A stretch of DNA of 64,000 nucleotides. Source: Saccharopolyspora_C sp040643635. Its GTDB lineage: Bacteria > Actinomycetota > Actinomycetes > Mycobacteriales > Pseudonocardiaceae. Shown here one piece after another: positions 16,189 to 24,524 of the stretch. A program made the position numbers and the translations under genes. The notes beneath the pieces were generated by a model. It was not told the DNA's origin. It saw only the letters and a list, made by a program, of their open reading frames with translations, and searched no databases. The first letter of the stretch is position 1. Every line of letters begins with the position of its first letter. The DNA lies in NCBI RefSeq assembly GCF_040643635.1, contig NZ_JBEYUS010000011.1:60708-124707 (forward strand). The letters run 5' to 3'.

Positions 16189-16980
16189 TCAGAACCGCCG
16201 GTTCGCCAGCACCGGGATGCTGGCCCGCGCCTGCTCGACCGCCGCCGGGTCCAACTCGGCCACCAGCACGTCCGGAGCGTCGCCGAGCTGCGCGTGCACC
16301 GTCCCGACCGGGGTGGCGACGGTGCTGAAGCCGATGCCGGTCGGCGCCTTGCCGCTGGGCTCGATCCCCGCGGTGCGCGGATCGGCCTGGCCGCACGCCA
16401 CCACCCAGGAGGTGCTGTCCAGCGCGCGGGCGCGCACCAGCAGCTCCCACTGCTCGCGCTTGCCGTCGCCCGCACCCCAGGACGCCGCGGTGACGATCAC
16501 CGACGCGCCCCGGTCGGCCAACGCCGCGTACAGCCCGGGGAAGCGCACGTCGTAGCAGGTCGTCACGCCGATCCCGGTGCCGCCGACGTCGACCACCAGC
16601 GGTTCCGCGCCGGGCGCGACCGTGCGCGACTCGGCGAAGCCGAACGCGTCGTAGAGGTGGATCTTGTCGTAGTGCGCGTCCACGCCCGGCCCGGTGACCA
16701 GCAGCGTGTTCGCCACCCGCCCGTCGTCGGCCGGGGTGAACATGCCCGCGACCACGGTGATCCCGGACTCCGCGGCCAGCCCGCGCACCTCGGTGGCCCA
16801 CGGGCCGTCGAGGGGTTCCGCGACCGGCCCGAGCGGGATGCCGAAGCAGGCCATGGTGGCCTCCGGGAAGACCGCGAGCTCCGCGCCCGCCTCCGCCGCC
16901 CGGCGGACGCCGTCCGCGACCAGCTCCAGGTTCGCCGCCGGATCAGGGGTGGACACGATCTGGCACAGCGCGACGCGCAT
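16189..16980 (-). CDS. Carbon-nitrogen hydrolase (nitrilase superfamily amidase)
   Basis: The 263-residue single-domain enzyme has the nitrilase-superfamily catalytic triad E40 (FPEAT), K106 (YDKIHLYD) and C142 (TTCYDVRFP). The motif context resembles omega-amidase/Nit2-type amidases more than true nitrilases. The ATG at 16980 is preceded by GAGAGG. The gene is divergent from the GntR regulator, with one GTATAC-type dyad between, and is probably its target. The partner genes (MHS transporter, DUF2848) suggest catabolism of a small amide or amidated acid; the substrate is unknown. Confidence 0.88.
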   Translation of the reverse strand: MRVALCQIVSTPDPAANLELVADGVRRAAEAGAELAVFPEATMACFGIPLGPVAEPLDGPWATEVRGLAAESGITVVAGMFTPADDGRVANTLLVTGPGVDAHYDKIHLYDAFGFAESRTVAPGAEPLVVDVGGTGIGVTTCYDVRFPGLYAALADRGASVIVTAASWGAGDGKREQWELLVRARALDSTSWVVACGQADPRTAGIEPSGKAPTGIGFSTVATPVGTVHAQLGDAPDVLVAELDPAAVEQARASIPVLANRRF

Positions 16981-17009
16981 GGGTTCCGCCTCTCTTCGCC
17001 TCTGCCTCG

Positions 17010-17030
17010 TTGTATACCAGGGATATGCAA
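17010..17030. promoter_or_regulatory. Putative GntR operator 1
   Basis: This is an imperfect dyad of form TTGTATAC-N5-ATATGCAA, located 30 bases upstream of the nitrilase start and 39 bases upstream of gntR. The same pattern, TGTATAC-N6-TATGC, occurs at 19030-19050 and nowhere else I noticed. AT-rich GTATAC cores are typical of FCD-type GntR operators. Confidence 0.65.
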
Positions 17031-17068
17031 GACTGGGACGGCATCGTCCCGCAGCGCAAGGAGCCGCC

Positions 17069-17695
17069 GTGACCTCGGGCCGCCAGCTCGCCTACGACCA
17101 CCTCAAGGACACCGTGCTCAGCGACCCCGCGATGCAGGGCAGCTTCGTCAACGAGCAGTCCCTCGCCGACGCCATCGGGGTCTCCCGCACCCCGATCCGG
17201 GAGGCCCTGCTGCTGCTCGCCGCCGAAGAACTCGTGCAGCTGGTGCCCAAGCGCGGTGCCTACATCGCGCCCGTCGCCGGGCGGGAGATCCGCGAGCTGT
17301 TCGAACTCCGCGGGATGATGGAGCGCTACGCGGCGCAGCGCACCCTCGAACTCGGCACCGTGCCCGTCCAGCAGATGAGCGGCGAACTCGACCGGCAGCG
17401 CGAGCTGCGCGCCGCCGAGGACGCCAGGGCGTTCATCGACCTCGACCACCGCTTCCACGCCGCGCTGGTGCGGGCCGTCGGCAACGACATGCTCACCAAG
17501 AACTACGACGGGCTGCGCGCTCGCCAGGTCCGCGCGGGCATCGTCGCGCTGTTCTCCGCGCGCAACCGGCGCGAGGCCGTCCTCGACGAGCACGACGCGA
17601 TCCTCGCCGCGCTCGCCGACGGCGACACCGCGGCCGCGCACGCCGCGATCACCGCGCACCTGGACGCTACGCAGCACGTGCTGCTCGCGGGCTGA
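17069..17695 (+). CDS. GntR-family regulator (FadR/FCD subfamily)
   Basis: The 208-residue protein has an N-terminal winged helix (QSLADAIGVSRTPIREALLLL) and an all-helical FCD effector domain (about 75-205) with the expected metal-binding pattern DLDHRFHAAL. The GTG at 17069 is preceded by AAGGA. It is divergent from the nitrilase gene and convergent with the MHS transporter, overlapping the latter's 3' end by 29 bases. The two matching dyads flanking this cluster make it the likely regulator of nitrilase, transporter and DUF2848 genes and of itself. FCD domains usually bind small carboxylic acids. Confidence 0.88.
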   Translation: MTSGRQLAYDHLKDTVLSDPAMQGSFVNEQSLADAIGVSRTPIREALLLLAAEELVQLVPKRGAYIAPVAGREIRELFELRGMMERYAAQRTLELGTVPVQQMSGELDRQRELRAAEDARAFIDLDHRFHAALVRAVGNDMLTKNYDGLRARQVRAGIVALFSARNRREAVLDEHDAILAALADGDTAAAHAAITAHLDATQHVLLAG

Positions 17696-18965
17696 TCGCC
17701 AACCCGGCCAAGGTCACCGCGCAGGTCGCGAACAGGTAGCAGGCCGGCGCGATCCAGCTGTCGAAGTACGCGAACAACGAGGTGAACAGCAGCGGCGCCA
17801 GCGCGCCGCCGATCACCCCGGCCAAGGTGTACGCCAGCGAGCAGCCCGTGTAGCGCAACCGGGTGCTGAACTGCTCGGACACGAACGCCGCCTGCGGCCC
17901 GTACATCAACGAGTGCCACAGCAGGCCGACGATCACGCCGAGCACCAGCAGCGGCGCCGAACCGCCACCGATCAGCGGGAAGAAGGCGAACGGCCACACC
18001 GCGCCGCCGACGGCGCCGATCGCGTACACCCGCCGCCTGCCCCACCGGTCCGAGAGCCACCCCGCGGCCGGGATCAGCGCCAGCTGGCAGGTCGAACCGA
18101 GCATCACGCCGGTGACCGCCCAGCCCTGCGGGAGCCCGAGCTCCTTCGTCACGTAGGTCAGCACGAACACGGTGAACAGCGCGTACAGCACGTCCGGGCC
18201 GACCCGGGACAGGATCGCGGAGATCAGGGCGCGCGGCTCCTCGGTGAACACCTCGCGCAGCGGGGCGGCGGCCTGGTCGCCGGAGCGCTGCAGCTCGCGG
18301 AACACCGGCGTCTCCTCCAGCTTCACCCGGATCCACAGCCCGAAGACCACCAGCACCGCCGAGAGCAGGAACGCGACCCGCCAGCCCCAGGCCAGGAACT
18401 GCGCCGAGCTGAGCGTCGCGGCCAGCACCGCCAGCACGCCGTTCGCCAGCAGGTTCCCGGCGGGCGGCCCGATCTGGGCGGCCGAGGCCCAGAAGCCGCG
18501 CCGCTTCTCGTCGCCGAACTCGCTGGACAGCAGCACGGCGCCGCCCCACTCGCCGCCGATGCCGACGCCCTGGGCGAAGCGCAGCACCACCAGCAGCACG
18601 GCGCCCCACGCGCCGACCTGGCCGTGCGTCGGCAGCAGTCCGATGAGCACGGTCGCGATACCGGTGAGCAGCAGCGTCGTGACCAGCACCTGCTTGCGGC
18701 CGAGGACGTCGCCGAGCCTGCCGAACACGAAACCGCCCAGCGGCCGGGACAGGTAGCCGACGGCGTAGGTGGAGAACGCGAGCAGCGTGCCCGACAGCGG
18801 GTCGTGGCTGGGGAAGAACAGGTCGCCGAACACCAGGGCGGAGGCCACCGAGTAGGCGGCGAAGTCGTACCACTCCAGCGAGGTCCCGGACAGCGCGGCG
18901 ACGAACGCCTTGACCAGGTCCTTGCGCGGCGGGCGGGTGGGTGCGTCGGGGAGCGCTTGACTCAT
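17667..18965 (-). CDS. MHS-family metabolite:H+ symporter (MFS)
   Basis: This is a 432-residue, 12-segment major facilitator of the metabolite:H+ symporter family (ProP/ShiA/KgtP type). SLEWYDFAAYSVAS near residue 30, GRLGDVLGRKQ in the loop between segments 2 and 3, and RFAQGVGIGGEWGGAVLL are diagnostic. The ATG at 18965 is preceded by AAGGA. Such transporters import carboxylates, betaines or shikimate-like compounds. The gene is divergent from the DUF2848 gene with GntR operator 2 between, so uptake is probably co-regulated with the enzymes. Confidence 0.88.
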   Translation of the reverse strand: MSQALPDAPTRPPRKDLVKAFVAALSGTSLEWYDFAAYSVASALVFGDLFFPSHDPLSGTLLAFSTYAVGYLSRPLGGFVFGRLGDVLGRKQVLVTTLLLTGIATVLIGLLPTHGQVGAWGAVLLVVLRFAQGVGIGGEWGGAVLLSSEFGDEKRRGFWASAAQIGPPAGNLLANGVLAVLAATLSSAQFLAWGWRVAFLLSAVLVVFGLWIRVKLEETPVFRELQRSGDQAAAPLREVFTEEPRALISAILSRVGPDVLYALFTVFVLTYVTKELGLPQGWAVTGVMLGSTCQLALIPAAGWLSDRWGRRRVYAIGAVGGAVWPFAFFPLIGGGSAPLLVLGVIVGLLWHSLMYGPQAAFVSEQFSTRLRYTGCSLAYTLAGVIGGALAPLLFTSLFAYFDSWIAPACYLFATCAVTLAGLAISPRAARAA

Positions 18966-19029
18966 CGGCGGTCCTTGTCGAGGGGGTTCGTCACATCGGT
19001 CGTGCTGTCCGGCGAATTGGTGATACGAA

Positions 19030-19050
19030 CTGTATACAAGAAGTATGCTG
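19030..19050. promoter_or_regulatory. Putative GntR operator 2
   Basis: This dyad of form CTGTATAC-N5-GTATGCTG matches operator 1 (17010-17030). It lies between the divergent MHS transporter and DUF2848 genes, directly ahead of the DUF2848 ribosome site (GGGAGGG, 19055-19060). Confidence 0.65.
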
Positions 19051-19064
19051 ATCGGGAGGGTCTG

Positions 19065-19742
19065 ATGTTTCCGCTTCGTTTCGATGTGGCAGGCACGTCC
19101 GTCGAGGTGCCCGTCCGCACCCTGCTCAACGCCGGCTACGCCGGGCGCAGCCAGGACGACGTGGCCGCGCACGTCGCCGAACTCGCCGAACTCGGCGTCC
19201 CCGCACCCACCCGCACGCCCTGCCTCTACCCGGTCGCGCCCTACCTCGCCATGCAGACCGGCGAGGTGCCCGCGCAGCACGGCCGCACCTCCGGCGAGGC
19301 CGAGTGGGCGCTGATCATCGCCGGGCCGCGCGAGGAGGACGTGCTGCTCACCGTCGCCTGCGACCACACCGACCGGGAGCTGGAGGTGCACGGCGTGGCC
19401 TGGAGCAAGCAGGCGGGTCCGGACGTGCTCGGTTCCCGGGCCTGGCGGCTCGTCGACGTCGCCGACCGGATCGACTCGCTCACCCTCACCGCGCACGTCG
19501 GCGGCCGGCGCCTCCAGAGCGGCACGCTCGGCGAGCTGCTCACGCCCGCGTACTGGCTGGCCGAACTGCGCGAGCTCGGCCTCGCCGAGCCGGGCACGGT
19601 GCTGCTGTCCGGCACCATCCCGATGGACGCCGAGGTCGACCAGTTCGCGGACCCGTGGCGGGTCGAGCTCGCGGACCCCACGACCGGCGACGTGCTGACC
19701 TGCGAGTACACCGTTCGGCAGCTGCCCGCGCCGATCGCCTAG
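19065..19742 (+). CDS. DUF2848-family protein
   Basis: The product has 225 residues with an ATG at 19065 after GGGAGGG. The sequence (RTLLNAGYAGRSQDDVAAHVAELAELGVPAPTRTPCLYP, then SGEAEWALI and VACDHTDRELEVHG) resembles DUF2848 proteins, which are distantly related to fumarylacetoacetate hydrolase-like enzymes. No catalytic assignment can be made. Its position under a shared operator with the transporter, and in the same cluster as the nitrilase, suggests a step in the same catabolic route. Confidence 0.72.
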   Translation: MFPLRFDVAGTSVEVPVRTLLNAGYAGRSQDDVAAHVAELAELGVPAPTRTPCLYPVAPYLAMQTGEVPAQHGRTSGEAEWALIIAGPREEDVLLTVACDHTDRELEVHGVAWSKQAGPDVLGSRAWRLVDVADRIDSLTLTAHVGGRRLQSGTLGELLTPAYWLAELRELGLAEPGTVLLSGTIPMDAEVDQFADPWRVELADPTTGDVLTCEYTVRQLPAPIA

Positions 19743-19995
19743 CGCGCCACTCCCGAGCGCGGTCGCACGATCGTGCCCGATCTTCCGGCCGGTCGGCCCG
19801 CGTCGGACCGACCGCTCGCGGCAGGTGCCCGCCGGGTGCGGAGGTGACTTGCCCTGCGGGGGTGTCCGCCGTCATGCTCGGCGGCGCCGCCGCGGGTCCG
19901 GGGCCGGTGAGCCCGGGGGTTCCGCGGGTGGCCGCTCCCACCGGGCACGTGGTCGGAATGTGATCCGGCCGATGTGGCATCGTGACTCCCTGCAA

Positions 19996-20018
19996 GTTCA
20001 CGACGCCCCGTCGTGAAC
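19996..20018. promoter_or_regulatory. Perfect 9-bp dyad GTTCACGAC-N5-GTCGTGAAC
   Basis: The dyad lies 36 bases upstream of the small membrane protein and about 250 bases after the DUF2848 stop. The arms are exact complements. It could be an operator or a hairpin in the leader; the rest of the 311-base gap (19743-20053) shows nothing else. Confidence 0.4.
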
Positions 20019-20053
20019 GGTGCCAAGTGCAGCACACGAAGAGGGAGACAGAC

Positions 20054-20215
20054 GTGAGCGACAGCGGCGAGGGCACCACTTTCATGCAGTGGCGCGAGCG
20101 GGCGCAGTCCGAGGTCCAGGAGGAGCGGCCGCAGCTGCGGGCCGTGCTGATCACGGCCGGTGTCGTGGTCCTGGTCGGCATCCTCGTGGGCGTCGTCGTG
20201 CTCCTGCTGTCCTGA
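20054..20215 (+). CDS. Small single-pass membrane protein
   Basis: The 53-residue product has a charged N-terminus of about 30 residues (WRERAQSEVQEERPQLR) followed by one hydrophobic segment to the C-terminus (VLITAGVVVLVGILVGVVVLLL). The GTG at 20054 follows GAGGGAGA; an ATG at 19982 in the same frame would include the 19996-20018 dyad. GC3 supports coding. No family was recognised. Confidence 0.6.
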   Translation: MSDSGEGTTFMQWRERAQSEVQEERPQLRAVLITAGVVVLVGILVGVVVLLLS

Positions 20216-20549
20216 TCGTTCGTCCGGGCGTTTCGGGGGCGCTCGGATGATCGGAGTCGGCGTGGGCGCGGTTCCCGGAACCCGCCCGCCTGCCCCGGTG
20301 CGCGGGAGGCCGTCGGTCTCGTCCGCCTCCCGATCCTGGTGCTCCCGATCCCGACGACTTGAGAATTCTCGGCGGGTGCGGCTGATTCCCGCTGGATACA
20401 GCACGATCAAGTGATGACGAACCCGTGTTCGAGTCGGAACACTGGGTGTCATGGAATCCACGATCTCGCCGTCGGTGGTCAGCCGCGGCCACCGCTTCCA
20501 CCGGTCCGCAGCGCGACGGCGCTCGTCCTCGACGTCCGGACTCCGCGCG
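20216..20549. other. Intergenic region with two palindromes
   Basis: No convincing gene is seen. GAGAATTCTC (20361-20370) and GTGTTC-N6-GAACAC (20425-20442) are perfect inverted repeats. The open frames crossing this region run on into the minisatellite and the antisense of the methyltransferase. Confidence 0.4.
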
Positions 20550-20699
20550 TCCGGTTCCGCCGCCTTCCGAGCCGTCGCCTTCCGGGCCGCCGCGTTCCGG
20601 TGCACCGCGCTCCTGTCCGTCGGGTTCCGGGCTGTGGTGCTCCGAACTGCGGTGCTCCGGGCTGCGGCGTTCCGGGCTGCGGCGTTCCGATCCGCGGCG
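20550..20699. repeat. 15-bp minisatellite, ten units
   Basis: Ten units in perfect 15-base register, best unit TTCCGGGCTGCGGCG (20670-20684 and, with one change, 20655-20669). Because 15 is a multiple of three, every frame is open: one plus-strand frame reads as [FL]R-x-A-[AV] pentapeptides, and the minus strand as SPEHR-like or GTPQP-like pentapeptides. No start with a ribosome site and no sensible end was found, so I treat it as an intergenic tandem repeat just past the 3' end of the methyltransferase gene. Confidence 0.8.
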
Positions 20700-20792
20700 C
20701 ACCGGCACGGCGCCGTGCGGCTCGTGCCGCGCGCACCGGAACGCGCCGGACCGGACCGGACGAGCGGAGGTGGCGGTCGCCCGCCGCCCGGA

Positions 20793-21734
20793 TCACGGCC
20801 GTGCCGACGGCTTCACGCCCACCGCGGACCAGCCGCTGCCGACGGCGGCGCGGACCCCCGCGGCCACCGGGGCGTCGGGGCGCCAGTCGACCACCGGCAC
20901 CACGCCCGGCGGGACCAGCGCCCACCCGGACAGCAGCGTTCCGGCCTGTTCGGCCGGGCGCAGGCTCAGCGGCGTCGGCGTCCGGTCGTAGATGCGCAGC
21001 CCCTCCACCACCTGCGTCGAGGTCAACCCGGCTCCGGAGGCGTGGCTGACCGCCAGCACGCTGCCCGGAGCGCAGACGTCCCGGTACGCCGCGAGCACCT
21101 CGGCCGGACCGGCCTCGTCCGGGACGAAGTGCAGCACCGACAGGGCCAGCACCGCGACCGGCTCACCCAGGTCCAGCAGCCGCCGCACGCCGGGGGCGGC
21201 GAGCACGTCCGCCGGGTGCGCCAGGTCGGCCTGCGTGACGGTCACCCGCGGTTCCCCGTGCAGCAGCCTGCGCGCGTGCGCGACGGCCACCGGCTCGTGG
21301 TCGACGTAGGCGATCGCCGCGTCCGGGTCGCCCTGGTGCGCGATCTCGTGCACGTTGCCGACCGTCGGAATCCCCGACCCCAGGTCGAGGAACTGGCGGA
21401 TGCCGCGCTCCACGCAGAACCGCACGACGCGGCGCAGGAAGGCCCGGTTCTCGCGGACCCCGACCCGGGTCTCCGGGAGCAGCTCCAGCTGCTTGCGGGC
21501 GGCTCCCCGGTCGGCGGGGAAGTTCTGCGTCCCGCCGAGGAAGAAGTCGTACATGCGTGCGGCGTTCGGCCGCTGCAGGTCGAGGGTGCCGTGGATGTCG
21601 GCCAGCTCCCCGACGCGTTCGTCCTCGATGATCGCGAATCCCTTCCCGGCCGGGCCGGTGGTCGTGCGCGCACCGATCGGCCCCTCGAACGGGGAGAGCC
21701 CGGACACCCGACGGGCATCCGGGCTCTCCAGCAC
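20793..21734 (-). CDS. SAM-dependent methyltransferase (DUF574/Methyltransf_19 family)
   Basis: The product is up to 313 residues. ARMYDFFLGGTQNFPADR followed by RFCVERGIRQFLDLGSGIPTVGNVHE is the signature of the large actinobacterial family of SAM methyltransferases with a YDYLLGG-like start; FLDLGSGIPT is the SAM-binding loop. Substrates are unknown. The start is uncertain: GTG 21734 and GTG 21707 both fall in or before a strong hairpin (21693-21729), and the region before ARMYDFF is about 40 residues longer than usual in the family. No better start codon with a ribosome site is visible downstream. Confidence 0.75.
   Translation of the reverse strand: MLESPDARRVSGLSPFEGPIGARTTTGPAGKGFAIIEDERVGELADIHGTLDLQRPNAARMYDFFLGGTQNFPADRGAARKQLELLPETRVGVRENRAFLRRVVRFCVERGIRQFLDLGSGIPTVGNVHEIAHQGDPDAAIAYVDHEPVAVAHARRLLHGEPRVTVTQADLAHPADVLAAPGVRRLLDLGEPVAVLALSVLHFVPDEAGPAEVLAAYRDVCAPGSVLAVSHASGAGLTSTQVVEGLRIYDRTPTPLSLRPAEQAGTLLSGWALVPPGVVPVVDWRPDAPVAAGVRAAVGSGWSAVGVKPSARP
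21693..21729 (-). terminator. 12-bp hairpin after the M14 peptidase gene
   Basis: Arms 21693-21704 and 21718-21729 are perfect complements, with a further CCCG-A-CGGG inner hairpin. It lies 21 bases after the M14 gene stop in its direction of transcription, and overlaps the presumed start of the next gene. Confidence 0.7.
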
Positions 21735-21749
21735 CGCGCGAACCTCGGC

Positions 21750-22976
21750 TCAGGCGCCGGCTTCGCGGAGCGCGATGTCCACCGCACCGTCGTTGCGGGC
21801 GGTCTCGCGCTCGATCACGTCACCCGGCGGGTAGAACCCGTCGAGGCCACCGTCGGAGGGGTACATCTCCAGGGTGAACGCGAGGATCTTGTGCTTGCCC
21901 CACATCCAGTCGAGGCTGTCGCCGTCGGTGGCGTAGAGGTCGCTGGACTGCTGCGGGGTGTACCCGTTCGTCTCGGCCATCTCGGTGCCGACCTTCTCGA
22001 ACCGGTCGTGCTCGGCCTGCGTCATCCCCTCGGTCACGTCGTCCTGGGTGTGCCCGAACGGCCAGAGCACCAGCTCCGAGAAGGTGTGGAAATCGATCGC
22101 CGACTTGATCTGCTGCTCGCCGCCGACCACGCGGGAGTCGATGAAATCCGCCAGCGCCTTCGTCTCCGGGGCGGAGAACGCCTCGGTGCCGCGGTAGGTC
22201 TCGTCCTGCGGGTCGTCGCTGGCGCCGCCGCAGCAGCCCCACTTGTAACCCCAGTTGCGGTTCAGGTCGGTGCCGGCGTCCTGCCGGTTCTTCCGCCAGC
22301 CCTGGTACTCGCCCGACTCCACGTCGTAGGTGGAACCGTCGACGTTCACCGAGGGGACGATCCACACCTCGCGGGTGTCGACGTTCTCCTTGACCGCGGG
22401 GTCGTCGGCGTAGCCGTCGGTGAGCCGGTTCGCGATCTGCAGGCACATCTCGGTGGTGAGGTGCTCGCGCGCGTGCTGGTTGCAGTCGAACAGGACCTCC
22501 GGCTCGTCCTCGTCCTCCGCGACGTTGCCGCTGACCTTGAGCAGCGGGATGTCCCGGCCCTCGAAGCTCGTGCCGAGGCTGGACTTCGCGGCGATGTCCG
22601 GGTGGTCGGCGACGATCTGGTCGAGCTCGGCGACCATCTCGTCGTAGTTGTGGTACGCCTCGTCGCCGGGCGGGAAGTCCCGCGGCGTCGCCTTCTGCTG
22701 CAGGTCGAAGCCCTGCGCGCGCAGCTGCTCCGCCTGCGCCGCGGTGGCCTCCACCGTCGCCACGCCGTCCTTCGCACCGAGCACCTGGGCTCCGGAGGCG
22801 TTGATGTCGGTCCGGATCCGGCTGTCGGTGTTCGGTACCGAATACACCCCGCCCGCCGCGGCCGCAGCGGGCGCGGGCTCGGTCCGGGGTGCGGCGACGC
22901 TCGCCTGGACGGGAAGGAGCAGTGCCAGGGACGCGGTGGCCGCCACCGCCGTTGCTCTGCGCCGTGCGCTGGACAT
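21750..22976 (-). CDS. Secreted M14 zinc carboxypeptidase
   Basis: The 408-residue protein has a signal peptide (MSSARRRATAVAATASLALL..., cleavage near residue 29). The propeptide is followed by a carboxypeptidase A/T-type catalytic domain. Zinc ligands H168 and E171 (QHAREH) and H297 (IDFHTFSE), and the catalytic E370 (FTLEMYP), are present. The ATG at 22976 follows GGGAGG; a longer frame to 23009 is not needed. It should be exported and remove C-terminal residues from peptides. Confidence 0.9.
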   Translation of the reverse strand: MSSARRRATAVAATASLALLLPVQASVAAPRTEPAPAAAAAGGVYSVPNTDSRIRTDINASGAQVLGAKDGVATVEATAAQAEQLRAQGFDLQQKATPRDFPPGDEAYHNYDEMVAELDQIVADHPDIAAKSSLGTSFEGRDIPLLKVSGNVAEDEDEPEVLFDCNQHAREHLTTEMCLQIANRLTDGYADDPAVKENVDTREVWIVPSVNVDGSTYDVESGEYQGWRKNRQDAGTDLNRNWGYKWGCCGGASDDPQDETYRGTEAFSAPETKALADFIDSRVVGGEQQIKSAIDFHTFSELVLWPFGHTQDDVTEGMTQAEHDRFEKVGTEMAETNGYTPQQSSDLYATDGDSLDWMWGKHKILAFTLEMYPSDGGLDGFYPPGDVIERETARNDGAVDIALREAGA

Positions 22977-23173
22977 CGGGCCTCCCGATCGATCACGGAT
23001 GGTGATCAAGAGAGCGTCCCCGAGTCACGCTCGGTTGGCAACCCACTTACGTCGGAAGCGGCGGATCACCGTTTACCGTTCGCGCGCGGACGCGCGTCGG
23101 ACGCCGCCGAACAGGGCGATTACCCTGGTGACCGAGCTAGTAGCCCACATCCGTCCGCACTGAAAGGACGCCC

Positions 23174-24502
23174 ATGCTCACCCGTACCGACCTGCGCGGT
23201 CGTGTTCCGTCCACCGCCGAGCTGCGCGCCACGCTGCCGCGCGCCGACACGGACGTGGAGCACGTGCTGCACCAGGTGCGGCCGGTGATCGAGGCGGTCC
23301 GCGACCGCGGTGCCGACGCGGTGCTGGAGTACGCCGAGAAGTTCGACGGGGTGCGGCCCGAGCAGGTGCGGGTGCCTGCCGCCGAGCTGGTCGGCGCGCT
23401 GGAGCGGCTCGACCCGGCGGTGCGCGAAGCCCTGCAGGAATCCATCGACCGCGCACGCCGCGTGCACGGCGACCAGCGGCGCACCGACGTCACCACCGAG
23501 GTGGTGCCGGGCGGCACCGTCACCGAGCGCTGGGTGCCGGTCTCCCGGGTCGGGCTGTACGCGCCGGGCGGCCTCGCCGTGTACCCGTCGAGCGTCGTGA
23601 TGAACGTGGTGCCCGCGCAGGCGGCCGGGGTCGAATCGCTGGTGGTGTGCTCGCCACCGCAGGCCGAGTTCGGCGGGCTGCCGCACCCCACGATCCTCGC
23701 GGCGGCCGCGCTGCTCGAGGTCGACGAGGTGTGGGCGGTCGGCGGTGCCCAGGCGGTCGCGCTGCTCGCCTACGGCGGGCAGGACACCGACGGCGCCGAA
23801 CTGCTGCCCGCGGACCTGGTGACCGGACCGGGCAACGTGTTCGTCACCGCGGCGAAGCGGCACCTGCGCAGCGTCATCGGCATCGACGCGGAGGCCGGGC
23901 CGACCGAGATCGCGGTGCTGGCCGACGACACCGCCGACCCGGTGCACGTGGCCGCCGACCTGATCAGCCAGGCCGAGCACGACCCGCTGGCGGCGAGCGT
24001 GCTGGTCACGACCTCGCCGGAACTGGCCGACGCGGTGGACGCGGAACTGGACCGCCAGGTGCCGCTGACCAAGCACACCGAGCGGATCCGCACCGCGCTC
24101 ACCGGCGAGCAGTCCGGCTGCGTGCTGGTCGGCACCGTCGGTGACGGCCTCACCGTCGTCGACGCCTACGCCGCCGAGCACCTGGAGATCCAGACCGCCG
24201 ACGCGGACGCCGTCGCCGCGCGGGTGCGCAACGCGGGGGCGATCTTCGTCGGGCCGCACGCGCCGGTGTCGCTCGGCGACTACTGCGCGGGCTCGAACCA
24301 CGTGCTGCCCACCGGCGGCTGCGCGCGGCACTCCTCCGGGCTGAGCGTGCAGAGCTTCCTGCGCGGCATCCACGTCATCTCCTACGACGAGCAGGCGTTG
24401 CGGGAGGTGGCGGGGAAGGTCGTCGCGCTCGCCGACGCCGAGGACCTGCCCGCGCACGGGCAGGCCGTCACGGCCCGCTTCCCGTCCGGACTCGACCGCT
24501 GA
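23174..24502 (+). CDS. hisD: Histidinol dehydrogenase
   Basis: HisD catalyses the last two oxidations of histidine synthesis. The 442-residue product shows YAPGGLAVYPSSVVMNVVPA, AGPTEIAV and the late DYCAGSNHVLPTGG, covering the zinc and NAD sites. The ATG at 23174 follows GAAAGGA. It is the first gene of hisD-hisC-hisB. TACCCT at 23121-23126 is a possible -10. Confidence 0.96.
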   Translation: MLTRTDLRGRVPSTAELRATLPRADTDVEHVLHQVRPVIEAVRDRGADAVLEYAEKFDGVRPEQVRVPAAELVGALERLDPAVREALQESIDRARRVHGDQRRTDVTTEVVPGGTVTERWVPVSRVGLYAPGGLAVYPSSVVMNVVPAQAAGVESLVVCSPPQAEFGGLPHPTILAAAALLEVDEVWAVGGAQAVALLAYGGQDTDGAELLPADLVTGPGNVFVTAAKRHLRSVIGIDAEAGPTEIAVLADDTADPVHVAADLISQAEHDPLAASVLVTTSPELADAVDAELDRQVPLTKHTERIRTALTGEQSGCVLVGTVGDGLTVVDAYAAEHLEIQTADADAVAARVRNAGAIFVGPHAPVSLGDYCAGSNHVLPTGGCARHSSGLSVQSFLRGIHVISYDEQALREVAGKVVALADAEDLPAHGQAVTARFPSGLDR

Positions 24503-24524
24503 TCCACACCTCGAAGAGAGAACC

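Noticed and set aside
20451..23288. Plus-strand frame that could encode a pentapeptide-repeat protein
   Set aside because: No ribosome site, no stop after the repeat, and it continues antisense through the methyltransferase and M14 genes.
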